Below are positions 45,491-58,140 of a stretch of DNA of 64,000 nt, one piece after another (the first letter of the stretch is position 1; every line of letters begins with the position of its first letter). The notes under the pieces are model-generated. The model ran no database searches. It was not told the origin of the DNA and worked only from the letters and a program-made list of their open reading frames with translations. The stretch spans positions 47,050,033-47,114,032 of the forward strand of contig NC_088780.1 of NCBI RefSeq assembly GCF_958450345.1, written 5' to 3'. This DNA is from Calliphora vicina. Taxonomy: Eukaryota > Arthropoda > Insecta > Diptera > Calliphoridae. A program made the position numbers and the translations under genes.

Positions 45491-46990
45491 TCATTTATAA
45501 TTTACAGCAACAGCACTACAACATTTACTATTAGTTTCTTGCAAACCTCCATTACTATATAACACCACCACCACCGCCTTCTCTGTAGGGGGGGAGAGCC
45601 AATGTTGAAGTGTAATGTCTTCAACTTTTTCTGAACACCATCAATTTTTCCGACAAAGCATCTTTGCTGGTTGTTTTTTATAATTTTTTGACATGCATTA
45701 ATAAAGCCGCCAACATTCCAAACATCTCACATATAGAAAATATAAGATGACTATAAAATGCACACACACACATACACTCACTTTACACACACATACAATT
45801 TTTAAAAAAAAAAACTTTTTTTTTTCCAACTGCCATTAAGACAGAATGAGGTCAATAAATGTGTGAGAGTGTAACAGACATTAAAACAACTACAACATTT
45901 CTACATATTTAGTTGTTACAAATGAACAAAATGCAACAGCAACTATAAAAAAATAAAAAAAAAATATTGAAAATAATTCAAGTAGCTTAAAATAAAAATT
46001 GTACATGACTTTTGCTCAAAACTAACTAACTGCAAGTATAATTGTAAGTGTAAGTATATGTATTTCATTCATCTATGCGTATTAATCTCTATATACGAGC
46101 AGGAAAAAACTTTAAAGTTTCATTTAGTTTTTCTTGCATAGATGATCTGTTAGTGATAATTCTAAAATATTTTTTTTTTTTTTTTTGAAAATTTCAAGAA
46201 AAAACAAACCGCCAGTTTTGTTAAGCTGTTTATTAAAAGCTGTCATAACTATTAATGGATTTGAAAATAAAGATTACAAATATCTTGTCGTATTAGCTGG
46301 CGTAAAAAAAAATCAAAAACACACTCTATATAGAAAAATATAACTAAATAAATGAGTGAATGAATGAATGTTTGTATAAGGAAATCTTGAGAATCTTGAA
46401 ATTATGAATTAGACAGGTGCGTTTATGTGTGAGTGTGTTAAAAAAAGTGATTATCAAACTTTAGATATACCACTATTTAAGTTGGATTTATGGCTTGCTA
46501 AGATGATGGATTAAACGAATGAGAAAATTTATTTTAACAAAATGTTAGCTATCTACGATAACACCTTTAAAAATAATATTAAACACGGGTAGGATTTTGT
46601 AAGATTTATAAAAGATTTATTTTCCAAAAAAAAAAAACAACTGAATTAGTCGAGTTTTTAGAGCATGAGAAAAGTATTTTCCTACTCTTTTATTTTTGAA
46701 AGATTACTAGTTATAAACTGACCTGTATTTTTTATGAAAATCAAATTTACCATGAATTTCACATAATAATTGTAAAAAGTATTAATTTTGTAAAAAGTAT
46801 TTCTGCTTAATCTAGAATTATAGCCTCTAGAATTTGATTTCTGTGACAGATACATTTCCTAAATATATCGTATATGTGCACTAATAGGAATATTACTCAA
46901 TTTATAAATTTTTTTTAAATATTAGTTGTTCCTTCACATTTTTTAAATAAAAACCTATAACTTATCTATACCAAGGACTGAGATCAATAA
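45491..46990. other. AT-rich non-coding stretch
   Basis: Includes an ACC repeat near 45565, an ACAC-rich patch near 45760-45800 and long A tracts. No gene found. Confidence 0.45.
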
Positions 46991-46993
46991 ATT

Positions 46994-47052
46994 CTTACAA
47001 ACATCTGCACAAACGCATAATACCCTCCCCACTATGGTGGTGTAGGGTATAA
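46994..47052 (+). mobile_element. Family A 3' end fragment, plus orientation
   Basis: It reads ACAAACATCTGCACAAACGC, then ATACCCTCCCCACTATGGTG and TGTAGGGTAT. It lies tail-to-tail with 47098-47817 across about 45 bases. Confidence 0.8.
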
Positions 47053-47097
47053 ATACCTTCTGCATAATGGATGACGAAACGTACATATGGTCAATAT

Positions 47098-47817
47098 TTA
47101 TACCCTGCACCACCATAGTGGTGCAGATGTTTGTAACGCCCAAAAATATTAGTCTAACACCCATCTTAAAGTATACCGATCGACTTAGAATCACTTTCTG
47201 AGTCGATTAAACGATGTCCGTCCGTCCGTCTGATCGGCTGGCTGGCTGTCCATGTAAACCTTGTGCGCAGAGTACAGGTCGCAATTTTGAAGATATTTCG
47301 ATCAAATTTGGTACATATTATTTTTTCGGTCCAAGGACCAAGCTTATTGAAACTGGCTGAAATCGGTTCATTATTTCACCTAGCCCCCATACAAATGTCC
47401 TTCCGAAATTGGACTTTATCGGTCATAAATGTTTAATTTATAAATGTATCTCCACAAATTGCGCTCCAAATAAGTTTTATATATACAAAATTCATGTCAC
47501 CAAATTTTGTTACGATCGGTCCATAATTAGTCATAGCTCCCATATAGACCCGCTTCCGAAAATCACTTTAACGTGCATAAATCGCTTAAAAATGTTGGTA
47601 TACCCACAAAATTCAACATAGTAAACTTTCATATAGACGCAAATCACACGACCTAATTTCATGGTGATCGGTCCATAATTGGTCATAAGGCCCACTTCCG
47701 AAAATCACTCAAAAATACAAATTATTGAAATTTTAAAAGAAAAATGTTTTTACTCTTTTACTTAGTGTAGGGTATTATATGGTCGGGCTTGACCGACCAT
47801 ACTTTCTTACTTGTTTT
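47098..47817 (-). mobile_element. Family A element, minus orientation
   Basis: Contains all family landmarks in reverse, ending with the stem-loop and CTTACTTGTTTT. Its 3' hairpin is shortened: CACCATAGTG runs directly into GTGCAGATGTTTG. The 70-codon frame at 47409-47621 is a by-product repeated in other copies. Confidence 0.86.
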
Positions 47818-48151
47818 ATATTGCTGATGCTCGAGGGAATGTTGTAGAATAATTTAGGACACAAAAGCAGAAAATTTTTCCAAAAAGTTCATAGCATGTA
47901 TTTGCTTTTCTATACATTAACTCTTCCAGCAGATATAATGAAATGGACCCAAGTGAGCTGTATTTGCTGGAGGCTGCCTGAACTCAAAACATCATTTTAA
48001 CTCAAATCAATATCTACTACTCTTATTCACATCCCCAAGTTTTGATGGAAAGATACAACTAAGAGTAAGATTATACTGAATAAAAATCTTGTATATAGAC
48101 AGATGTTCCTATATGGGTAATTCCACGTGAATGACAACCACGACTGAAACA

Positions 48152-48520
48152 AGTTAGATATCCATAATGTCTATATGAATGTATATATACATTCATATAG
48201 ACATTATGGATATCTAATTATAAGTAATCCAGATATGTATGTTTAAAATAGGTCAAAAATGAAGTTTGTCCTGGTTTTTTCCTCATATCTCAGACATTTG
48301 TGGACCGATTTTGTTGACTTTAAATAGAAAACTTCTCGAAAGCGTGTCTGACAGAATTATTAAAGATTTGGATCCTGAGGATATCTGGGGTCTTTAGAAA
48401 ATTGATGACATGGCTTAATCGACCCCACTATATATAAGGATCCAGAATATATATACTTTATAGGGTCGGAAAATTATATTCTGGAAATTACAAACGGAAT
48501 GAAAAACTTATATATAAAAA
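48152..48520 (-). mobile_element. Truncated family B element, minus orientation, with a palindromic end
   Basis: Reversed family B landmarks: CCTCATATCTCAGACATTTG, GATATCTGGGGTCTT, CTTTATAGGGTCGGA and ATTACAAACGGAATGA. It begins at the 64-bp palindrome 48154-48217. Neither normal terminus is intact. Confidence 0.75.
48154..48217. repeat. Perfect 64-bp palindrome
   Basis: Both 32-base halves (TTAGATATCCATAATGTCTA...) are exact reverse complements with no spacer, centred between 48185 and 48186. Confidence 0.96.
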
Positions 48521-48806
48521 AAAAAAAACTTTAAATCTTTTTTTTCAAGATGATTTGAATAGGAGAAAACACTAAAATGTTACTTACAAGTTTATTACAG
48601 CATTTTAAGGACAAAAGTAATAGTCTAAACTAGACTTTTTTAATTTACTTGGTATGTTTTAGGCTAAGATTGCCACGAAATTAACTCCCAATTAGCATGT
48701 AGTCTGAAATGAATTTGACTCTGATGGTTTTTTTTGCTATTATCAAATTGTTTATTGAAACCGAGTATATATTTTTTATTTATTTTTTTAGTTTTTGTAT
48801 ACATAT

Positions 48807-49413
48807 TGTTATGAAATTGTACTTGAATTCAAATATAACGGCTGATTTAAAAGTAGCATAATGCTTTCAAATAGCAGTGCTGTAATAGCAAACTGTAACA
48901 TATCTGTAGGCATTATTAACATTGAATAAAAGCTTTCAGTTGACCATTGATCGTAAGTATGGCAAAGCTGTTTGCTGCGACCGTATATTCGAATTCGAAT
49001 ATGCAGTTAAAGAACATTGTAGAAAGTACACCACAGATGGCGTATGTATTAGAAAGCTCTGGAATATACAGTTAAAGAGCAATCTAGAGTGCAGACGGCA
49101 GTATAAAAAATAGTGGCAGAGGTTAGTGAGTTTATCAGAGACGCTATTCGATTAAACATCAACTGAGTGCCTTAAAGTGTGCTGTGTTTTTCAAGTGAAT
49201 TCGTGTACATTATAAAGTGTGTCTGTATTTCTGCGAATTTATAAAAGTGTATAAAAAAACATTGAGTGACTATTTAATTCTGTTGTTGTACATTTTTAAA
49301 TAAATAAAGAGTTGTTACAATTTTTAAACTACTAAACGGCTTTTATTTGCAATCAGAAGCATCCGGTTTATTAAGGAAATAAACCAACGTTTTGAAAAGG
49401 CTAAAACGTAACA
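48807..49413 (+). mobile_element. Solo LTR of a gypsy-type retrotransposon, copy 1
   Basis: It starts TGTTATGAAATTG and ends AAACGTAACA, flanked by ATAT at 48803-48806 and 49414-49417. A TATAAAAAATAG box lies near 49099 and AATAAATAAAG near 49300, as expected for promoter and polyadenylation signals of an LTR. No internal coding sequence flanks it, so it arose by LTR-LTR recombination. The small frame 48922-49113 lies within the LTR. It is homologous end to end with 56739-57379. Confidence 0.92.
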
Positions 49414-49814
49414 ATATGTATATTTACAGAACATATATTGTTTTAGTATAAGAGAAAAATCTGTCACGTACCAAAGATTTTTTATTTAAATATGACGCAT
49501 TGTAAAGGAAAAATATTTGGTTTAGTGTAAGAAATTAAAAGAATACATAACGCCTCTCACGATTCGTAAATTTTCGCATATTTCTGCATGTACTTCAAAA
49601 TTATTTCTGTTTTATGTCACGTAAGATATACCCTTACTTCGCTAGATATTTTGGACAACAATGTTTCGAAAGAATTTATTATTTTTTTAAAATATAGAAC
49701 CCTCTGAATGGAACATAGAGACCAAATTATTTTTCAGATACTCTTATTTTTACACAATCTATTCCACTCTATGGGCGTACAAATGAAACTTACGAGGATA
49801 TGCAATTGCCCATA

Positions 49815-50310
49815 TTCTAATGTTTGATATGAATGATAAATATATGAGAAGGATGATCTCTTTCTGAATGCTTTCATAGATATACAAGGGTCTCAATAAT
49901 ATAACAATTGTCACAATTCAAGGGGATGTAGTAGATATATTTGTTGTGATATAGATTAGCAGCTAAATAGGTACTATACTTATTGACCAATATAATGAAT
50001 TGAAATAAAATATGAATGAATTCATCATGAATTCAAAATTCCTCAATGCATTCGTTTTATCAAATAAATGGATTGATTTAAAATTCATTATTAAATTTTC
50101 AGATAAAAATTACAAAAAAATAAAATCCGATTCGTAAATTCTACGCTATTTCATAATCAAGTTATTCTATTGATTTAAAATTACTTTTGGAATACTCTCT
50201 AAATCTTCCATGGAATTTTCTTTATTGTAATGGCTTATTTGTCATATTTTTTTAAATATATTTTTGTATGAACACTGTCAGTTTAACTATTAGTTAACAT
50301 CTAACCAGAC
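49815..50310. other. Unassigned AT-rich stretch
   Basis: GAATGAATTC-type low-complexity sequence near 50010-50060, nothing else. Confidence 0.4.
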
Positions 50311-50429
50311 TTCGTGTTAAGGGAGGTTAAAAAGTAACGGACAAATTTATTAAAATTTCTTTCCATTTAATCTTCGATGAATCCATTCAATTATTTTTTA
50401 GTACGAAACGAATGCATTCAAGTATTTCG

Positions 50430-51050
50430 ATTCTTGTTGATTTGGTTTGAAGGCTTTTACTTATGCTGACAATGTGGTATTAATGGATGCAGGAATATCA
50501 CTGGGGCTAAAGCCCCAAAGCAATTAATTTAATGTTCACCGTATTAATATGCTAAATCTTGGCTTATGGATCTTGGTTGACCGCAACAGAAAGAAAATAT
50601 ATTGTGGATTAACTGTCTAGAATTCAGAGAACTGCTAGCATCGAATAGAACTGCTAGTGTACTATGCAGAAGAGATTTAGAACACTCCTAAATAAGAACT
50701 CTGACTAGGAAATGCATCTCACGTTCTTTGAGATGATATTTCAGGATGAACAATGGTGTCTAGTAATGTTAAATTTATTAAAACTTCTTCCAGGTAAGGC
50801 TAGTGGCTTTCAGTAAAAGATATTGGTGATCAGCAAAGGATGTAAAGGTCTATGTTACAGGAATAATTGTTGTAGTATAGACCGGCATCTTTACCGCAGT
50901 AAAGTGGGTCTTAAATAGTTAAATTACGTGCTATCAAGATAAGACATTACCATATCTTGGGTTCATGTGCATAGAGACCACAACCTTAATGAACAGGTTA
51001 ACAGGGAAGGGTCCGCTTTACTCCTCAATCAAAATCCTCATGTGTTCACC
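50430..51050 (+). pseudogene. Non-LTR reverse transcriptase and RNase H relic
   Basis: Broken relic read on the plus strand. FTYADNVVLMD at 50456-50488 is the reverse transcriptase catalytic motif (family YADD) with the second Asp changed to Asn. YGSWLTATERKYIVD near 50570-50610 and LSRIQRTAS near 50610-50640 match the domain after the reverse transcriptase. WVHVHRDHNLNEQVNREGSA at about 50960-51020 matches the end of RNase H (family W-V-P-G-H-x...N-E-x-A-D). This layout is typical of R1/I/LOA-type elements rather than jockey. Stops and frameshifts occur throughout. Confidence 0.72.
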
Positions 51051-51294
51051 TCAGTAATAATGGGTGTTTTTTTAGAGACGGAAAAGTTTATTTTGATGTT
51101 TGTATGGTTTGTCAATTTATCATGTATACGCCAGAGCAACTTTTGCAACTTTTGCAAATTGTTTAAATTTATTTTGAAGACCATTTAATGGTGCTCTTAA
51201 TCGTCCTTAATTTGAGAAACTATGGATCGTCTTCACAATACATTTACTCTTAAAATACAAAAAAAATATGGATTCAGAAAAATGCCGTACTGAG

Positions 51295-51505
51295 CGCAGA
51301 GAACAAGAAATTGATGTTGTTTAGCTTAGTATTGATGATGATCCAAATGTGTCAATTAGTCAGCTTGCTCAACAAATAAACATGGTTTCCTTCACTTTCT
51401 GTAAAATTTTGAGTAAACATTTAGGTTTGCGAGCGTACAATATTCAACTCGTACTGGAGTTGAAGCCTCACGATCATCTTTCGCGCCGCTTTATTGATAC
51501 CTAAT
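51295..51505 (+). pseudogene. Helix-turn-helix fragment of a mariner-superfamily transposase
   Basis: Plus-strand translation reads DDDPNVSISQLAQQINMVSF, then a K-I-L-S-K-H-L-G-L stretch and I-Q-L-V-L-E-L-K-P-H-D-H-L. This resembles the second helix-turn-helix and linker that precede the S-D-E-A-H-F catalytic block in the family at 60560-61260 and 8953-9530. The catalytic domain is absent: a stop follows R-R-F-I-D-T. It is the part that is deleted from the copy at 60560. Confidence 0.7.
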
Positions 51506-51509
51506 AACT

Positions 51510-54130
51510 TATATTAATTTTCAACATTAGATATACATGTCATATAATATCAGTTTGATAGAGGAATCGTGTGGCGAAACGTAACGAAAATCTGTTACGG
51601 AGTGTCAACATGTGACCATCGATATGTAAATATAGTATAAGATTTTTAGATCCAAATATTAAACGATTTAAAACGTGCCTTCCCAATAATAAGAGTTTTT
51701 ATTAATATATCAACAGAAATATAACGGAAAGATAAATAAATATTCAAAATTCAAAATATAGTGTAGGAAGAAGATTTACATATATTAATTGTTTTTTTTA
51801 ATTTAATAGCATAAAAAATTAGTTCGAATTAAAAGTTTTCATTAAACTAATTTATACTGGTATGTACATAAAATTTTTAAATAAATGAATGCAAAATTAA
51901 ATAAAAAATTCAAAACGAACCACTTAAGTAAATGAATTTTTTAAAAATCTTAACCAGATTTAATACTCTAAAAATATATAAAAAATCTATTAAATATTGA
52001 TTTAATTCTGGCTTAATATTAAGTAGTAATGGCCATAAAGTAAAGCATTAAGCAAAAAATTAAAAAAACTAAAACAGGCTACTAATTAATGATTAATACA
52101 TAGCTATATATTTCTGCTAAATTTATCCTAATTAAGCTTGAGAAAACAAAAATGCGCCAAAAATGATTGATTGTGTTTCAAAGGTATATTTTTTAAAAAA
52201 TTGCAAACATTTGCAAAAATCACCAAAAAAAAAAATCATTGCAAAAAAATTACTTAATAATAATTTTGGCAAAAAAGACAAAACAAAGTAAAATAAAATA
52301 AAATAAAAAGAGGTGTTGCCGGAAGATTATTGAGCTGTGTTTTTTTGTTCAGTTAAGCAAATTGTATGATTTGTACATATGTGTTTAAAGTTACTTGCAA
52401 ATATATATTTAAATTGCGTTTATTTTTCTACAACTGAGAACTGCCCTCTTAATTACATGGTAAATTATTTTCAAATTAATATAAATGTTTTATTTTTTTT
52501 TTATTTTAGAGAAAAACCTCCTCTAAAATTTTAACTAAAACAAGAAAATTTTAAAATATACAAATTAAAAACACCTTTAATAAACAAAACACAAAAATGA
52601 ATATTAATTATTATTAAACCAAAACTCATAATATAAATTAGTTTAAAGAATCGTTTTAAAATTTTTTCCCTATTTAGAAAAAAAGAAATAACGAAATGAA
52701 TACAAATTTCACATTTGTAAAACAGTAGTAGATTTTGAAATGCAAATCAGTTGGCAGAGTTGTTGTTTTTGCTTCTAAATGTTTTTGTTTTCTTTCCTCT
52801 ATAATTTAACTGTTTTTATTGTAGTAGTAGTTGTTGTTGCCATTGTTTTTATTTTGTTTGATGTTAAAGTTAATTGGGGTTAATATATTCCATTAGTGTT
52901 CATTTTTGTTTCAGTCTGTTGTTTTTTTTTCTTCTCTCTCTTTCAGTATCTAAATCAGTTTAAAATATACTTGTAATGTAAAACCACTAGCACAGGTTGC
53001 TTGGAACAGAAAAAAGATACTTTTGGTGTTAAGCCGTTTTGGCCTAAGCACGGGTCATAGGAAACAAGAGACTTGAATTAAAACAAAACCAGACTGGAAA
53101 AAAAAATAAAGCAATTAATTTCAAATTGACACTAATGATATTGTTTGGTGTTTTAAATTATAATATTTAATAGTATTAAATACCTCAATATTACTAATAA
53201 TAATAATAGCAAAAACAACAACAAAAACTCGGTAGTTATTAATAATTATTATGTTAATGTTAAATTAAAACCTCGAAAAACAAAACTTCCAAATTAATAT
53301 TTCAAATTAAAACAATTTAACAAACTGACAACCAATACATAAAAATCGTTCAATCAAACATTGTCAATATCAATATTATTGTAGTTCAATTTTAGCTAGT
53401 GATCAAACATTAAGCCGCATTTCATTCTTTAAAATTGTTAGCGAAAGTTTCGATCAGCTTCACTGAGAGTTGGGTTGCCAAAAACAAAAGATCCAAGACA
53501 AAAACTTTGTTTTGTAGCACACATTTTTTTAAGTGACAATAAAAATGTTTTTAATATTTGTGCAGAAAGAAACTGTATTTTTTGTTTTAAAAAAATTCTT
53601 ATTGAAATTCTATAACTAAGTATAGAATTTTAAGAAATTTAGATCTTAAAATCCGTTTTGTTTGTTGTTAAAAAATATTTGTTTTTTTTTTGAGTTGTTT
53701 TCATTTTGGTTATGTTGCTCTTATTTTAATAAATGGGGAAGAACAAATGTCAATAATCATTAGAACTAGTTTAAGTATTCCAAAATAAAAATATTTATGC
53801 AAACTCTTGATATTCTAATTAATTCATAACTGCCACTACCACTACCACTAAAATAAAAATGTTAATTTGAAGTTGATTTGTCAAAGAAAAATACCAAAAC
53901 AACAACTATTTTTGTTTTGAACTTTGTAGCTGTTATATATTTTGATCTATGAGTTGACCTTTAATATACAAATCTTATAGCACATATAGATGACATGTTT
54001 TTAATAGCTCAAAAATCGGTATTTTACACAACCGGTGTTACGGCAATAAAATAAATTCTTAGAACTTATTTTAGGCTTTTGAAATTTATTTTAATCTGTA
54101 ACCTAAAACATAGATTTTAACCAAGGATAA
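51510..54130. other. Long AT-rich non-coding stretch
   Basis: Two less AT-rich patches, at 52980-53090 and 53430-53500, have no recognisable motif. GTAGTAGTAGTTGTTGTTG microsatellite near 52820. No element ends were found. Confidence 0.45.
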
Positions 54131-54139
54131 TAACTTAAA

Positions 54140-54545
54140 AAACAAGTAAAAGAATCTTATATACCCTTCACCAAATTATACTTCAAAATTCAAATTTTAA
54201 ATATTTTTAGGTAAACAAAAATTTGTTTCCAGTTGTTTTTTTCATATTTTGGAAAAAAAATTCTCGAATTGTAATTTTAAAATTTTTTAAATTTAAAAAA
54301 ATTTTTTTTTGGTTTTTTAATTTTTTTTTTAAAAAAAAAATCTGGTTAAAAAATATTTTTTCTGATTTTGACCCATTGTAGATCCAACTTATATACGTCG
54401 TGTAAAGGCCTTTGAAATATCTATCATTAGATATCCATATTGTCTATATTAATGACTTTGTAATCCAGATATATGTAGGTCAAAAATTGGTTAAAAATCG
54501 AGGTTGTCCCGGTTTTTTCCTCATATCTCAGCCATTTGTTTCTTG
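54140..54545 (-). mobile_element. Family B fragment, minus orientation
   Basis: AACAAGTAAAAGAATCTTAT, then ATACCCTTCACC, a poly-A/T interior, and reversed core ATTTGAAATATCTATCATTAG-like sequence with CCATATTGTCTATATTAATG and CCTCATATCTCAGCCATTTG, where homology stops. The GTCT tract end is missing. Confidence 0.72.
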
Positions 54546-54968
54546 ATTTCATTCCTATAATAGTGAATGATATCCGTTGAACAATGATAACTAGTTCAGG
54601 CCAAAATAAAGGTTTTATGGAGTGAGATACCAAACTTTCTTTAACTTTTCATTATAAATGTTGCAAAGAAAATCTCTGATTTTTCTGCCGAGTTACAGTG
54701 TTTTCTTGTACGAACAAAATAGTTTATTTCAAGACAAATTATAATGGAACATCGCAATCAAAAATAATAGTATTCCTAGGGAAATAGTGAGTACGTAGTC
54801 TTTTCATTTTAATTCTATTACTTTATTGTTTCAAATTAGATTAAAAAGTTTTAATTGTAACTCGTTCAAAACATGATCGCTATTTCAGTCCTAAATCCAC
54901 AAATATCTTATGCTGGATAATATATGTATGTAATGATGACAAATTGAAATATTTCCTGAATACTATTT

Positions 54969-55127
54969 GAGGAGCCGCAGAACAAAATGTACTTTTTGGA
55001 ATTTTTTTTTAAAAATTGATTTTTTGGTATTTTTATAATATTTGGGTTGAATGAAATATTCTAGAAAAAATCAATTTCCCAACATTTTTTAATTTTCAAA
55101 GAAGTGACTTTTGTTCTGCGGCTCCTC
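54969..55127. mobile_element. 159-bp MITE with 18-bp perfect terminal repeats
   Basis: GAGGAGCCGCAGAACAAA at 54969 and its exact inverse TTTGTTCTGCGGCTCCTC ending at 55127. ATTT flanks both sides (54965-54968 and 55128-55131), a probable 4-bp target duplication. The interior is AT-rich and partly self-complementary. Confidence 0.9.
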
Positions 55128-55134
55128 ATTTCTG

Positions 55135-56540
55135 TAACATTATTTAGTGAACTACTCAGCAAAAACTTTACTTACAAATAATGATGATTAGACTACCTAT
55201 TATTCTACTGGAAAATGTGCTTATTTTTTGTTCGCGATTTCCCAAAAGTAAGTGTCCTGGCTACAAAATAATGCATTCAGGAAGTAAGTAAATTATAGTT
55301 GCATTGAAAATTGTAAGTGAAGTTTTCGCTGGGTAGTAGATATTGCTATTGTATTAGGAATTTATTAGCCATGTCACATAAAAACCACATCTAATTTTCA
55401 TATAAAACAGATCTTTGCGTTTCTCCTGCTCTCACATGAAATCATTCAGTAATAGTTGGGATATACATTCGTATTATGTTCGTTCGTATATTCAGACGCT
55501 TTCATATGATAAATATACGTAACATTTTTTCTTTTCAGTTTGTTACGTATCTTTCAATGAAGGTATAACGCACATAACTGTAAGTTATATACACGCACAT
55601 AACTCATTCTTCAATGATAATTTAAATGACAGAAAGTAAATTAGCAATAATATTTACAGAAACTCATTAAAACCTTCCTTTGTCCAACTTTGACGAAATT
55701 TCATACAGACCATTGATATCTATGTATTTTTCTACTGTATATAATAATGTCCTAATTGTTCACGTTGAAACACAATTGGCGAATTAAATGCCTGGCCAGT
55801 TTAAAATTGTGAATGCTTAGTAAAAACCAGGGATAAGCGAATGGACATAGATGAATGCAAATGACCCCAATATGATGTAAAGGATAAATAAAGGTGCGTA
55901 ACTCTAAAATAATTAGGTTTTTCTAATAGTATTAAAGAAGTGGTAACAATTCAGGCTATGGGGACTATTCTCATTTATGAATTTTTAAAACCCTTGTAGT
56001 CTATCCTTTTTGTGATATCCCTCATCTGACCGTAGTTAGAATTTTGCTAAGAATTCTATATTAATAAATATATTTTTATTAAATTCGTCTATCAATCATA
56101 AGGCGTTACACAGTAAGGTCAATCGAAAACAAATGTACTAAATCTGTACCTTCTTTGTTAGTTATCCGAATGCAAAACAATATACAAAATTATCATATGG
56201 GAGTACATTCGCTTCTAGAAAATTGAATTTTTTACCACCCTCTTAAAATAGAAGGTGAGATACAGAGTGACAAAGTCTACCACCTCTTTTGTGCAAAACT
56301 TTGTAAAGCTCTTAACTTGGACAAATATTGACATATAATTTTACTTCGTTATAGAGAAAATAGGAAAGCAAATGAAATTATATCTTATCTTACGCTTTAA
56401 AAAAATTTCAATTGAAAGTTTCGCTTTTTAAATAGACCTTAAATGGATTAAATGGAGAGAAGTACAACGATTAAGTTTAAGTGAATGCTAGACTTCTTGA
56501 GGTAAATAATCTGCCAGTTGTTAAGTTTTCCCTAATTAAT
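55135..56540. other. Non-coding stretch, unassigned
   Basis: Mixed composition with no recognisable coding exon or element terminus. Confidence 0.4.
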
Positions 56541-56738
56541 TTGACATGTAAAAGCATAAGGTAGACATGCTATATATCGAATGGATAGGAAATTTTGTCT
56601 ATTTTTCAAAAATAGTTATATCTTTTGACAATTAAAAAATACATGGAATACTTTTTTGAAAAATATGACTACTTTTTATTGAGTTTTTGCAAAAATACAA
56701 ATTTTTCACATTGAAATTAAATTTTTATTTATGAATAT

Positions 56739-57379
56739 TGTTACGAAATTGTACTTGAATTCAAATATAACGATTTTAACGGCTGATTTAAAAGTAGCAT
56801 AATGCTTTCAAATAGCAGTGCTGTAATAGCAAACTGTAACATATCTGTGGGCATTATTAACATTGAATAAAAGCTTTCAGTTGACCATTGATCGTAAGTA
56901 TGGCAACGCTGTTTGCTGCGACCGTATATTCGAATTCGAATATACATATTCAGTTAAAGAACATTGTAGAAAGTACACCACAGATGGCGTATATATTAGA
57001 AAGCTCTAGAATATACGAGCTTTGACAGTTAAATAGCAATCTAGAGTGCAGATGGCAGTATTATAAATAGTGGCAGAGGTTGCAGTCGTTAGTGAGTTTA
57101 TCAGAAACGCTTTTCGAATAAACATCAACTGAGTGCCTTAAAGTGTGCTGTGTCTTTCAAGTAAATTCGTGTACATTATAAAGTGTGCATGTATTTCTGC
57201 GAATTTATAAACGTGTATAAAAAACACTCAGTGACTATTTAATTCTGTTGTTGTACATTTTAAATAAATAAAGAGTTGTTACAATTTTCAAACTACTAAA
57301 CGGCTTTTATTTGCAATCAAAAGTATCCGGTTTATTTAAAGGAAATAAACAAACGTTTTGAAAAGGTTAAAATGTAACA
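56739..57379 (+). mobile_element. Solo LTR of a gypsy-type retrotransposon, copy 2
   Basis: TGTTACGAAATTG to AAATGTAACA, flanked by ATAT at 56735-56738 and 57380-57383. TATAAATAG at 57062-57070, with a GTCGTTAGTG initiator-like sequence about 29 bases downstream, marks a plausible U3/R boundary. AATAAATAAAG near 57262 is the likely polyadenylation signal. It is slightly longer than copy 1 because of small indels. Confidence 0.93.
57062..57093 (+). promoter_or_regulatory. LTR core promoter (TATA box and initiator-like site)
   Basis: TATAAATAG is followed at normal spacing by CGTTAGTG. The other solo LTR keeps TATAAAAAATAG and GGTTAGTGAG at the same place, so the pair is conserved between copies. 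Confidence 0.55.
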
Positions 57380-57642
57380 ATATTATTTAATGGAATTTCA
57401 CACTTAAATACCGTTTTCCATTAGAAATGAAAAAATAAAATCAAATTTTTAAATTTGTAATCAGGAATCCCGCAATTCCCAAAAAAATGTGTTGAAAAAT
57501 CCCAAAAATTTATTTTTTTACCAGAGGCTGGGTTATTGGAACCCTAGACAGAATAAATAAGAACATATTTGGACATCTAAATTGGGTTACTGATATCGAC
57601 TAAGCGATTTGAGAATTTTGTTCCTAAATTTAAATTTTACAG

Positions 57643-58140
57643 AAACAAGTAAGAAAGTATGGTCGGTCAAGCCCGACCATATAATACCCTACACCAAGTA
57701 AATGAGTACAAATATTTTTCTTTTAAAATTTCAATAATTTATATTTTTGAGTGATTTTCGGAAGTGGACCTTATATGGGGGATATAACCAATTATGGACC
57801 GCTCACCATGAAATTAGGTCGTGTGATTTATGTCTATATTAAAGTTAACTGTGTTGAATTTTGTGTATTTACCAACATTTTTAAGCGATTTATGCGCGTT
57901 AAAGTGATTTTCGGAAGCGGGTATATATGGGAGCTATGACTAATTATGGACCGATCGTAGCAAAATTTGGTGACATGAATTTTGTGTATATAAAACTTAT
58001 TTGGAGCGGAATTTGTGTAGATACATGTATAAATTAAACATTTATGACCGATAAAGTCCAATTTCGGGAGGACATTTGTATGGGGGCTAGGTGAAATAAT
58101 GGACCGATTTCAGCCAGTTTCAATAGGCTTGGTCCTTGAG
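57643..58140 (+). mobile_element. Family A element, plus orientation, 3'-truncated
   Basis: Begins AAACAAGTAAGAAAG with the perfect stem-loop and runs to GGCTTGGTCCTTGAG, where it meets an inverted family A piece without a spacer. Confidence 0.87.

Larger units (their letters stand above)
48112..49812 (+). mobile_element. TIR element M1, second copy, split by two insertions
   Basis: It starts TATATGGGTAATTCCACGTG and ends near GCAATTGCCCATAT, as at 15499-16094. Family B sequence interrupts it at about 48152-48520 and a solo LTR at 48807-49413. The remaining blocks are collinear with the uninterrupted copy. Confidence 0.75.

Noticed and set aside
57751..58061. Recurring small frames (IFGSGPYMG..., DFIGHKCLIYICIYTN...) seen at several loci
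   Set aside because: They recur only because family A repeats recur; they are on opposite strands of the same repeat and are disrupted in other copies.
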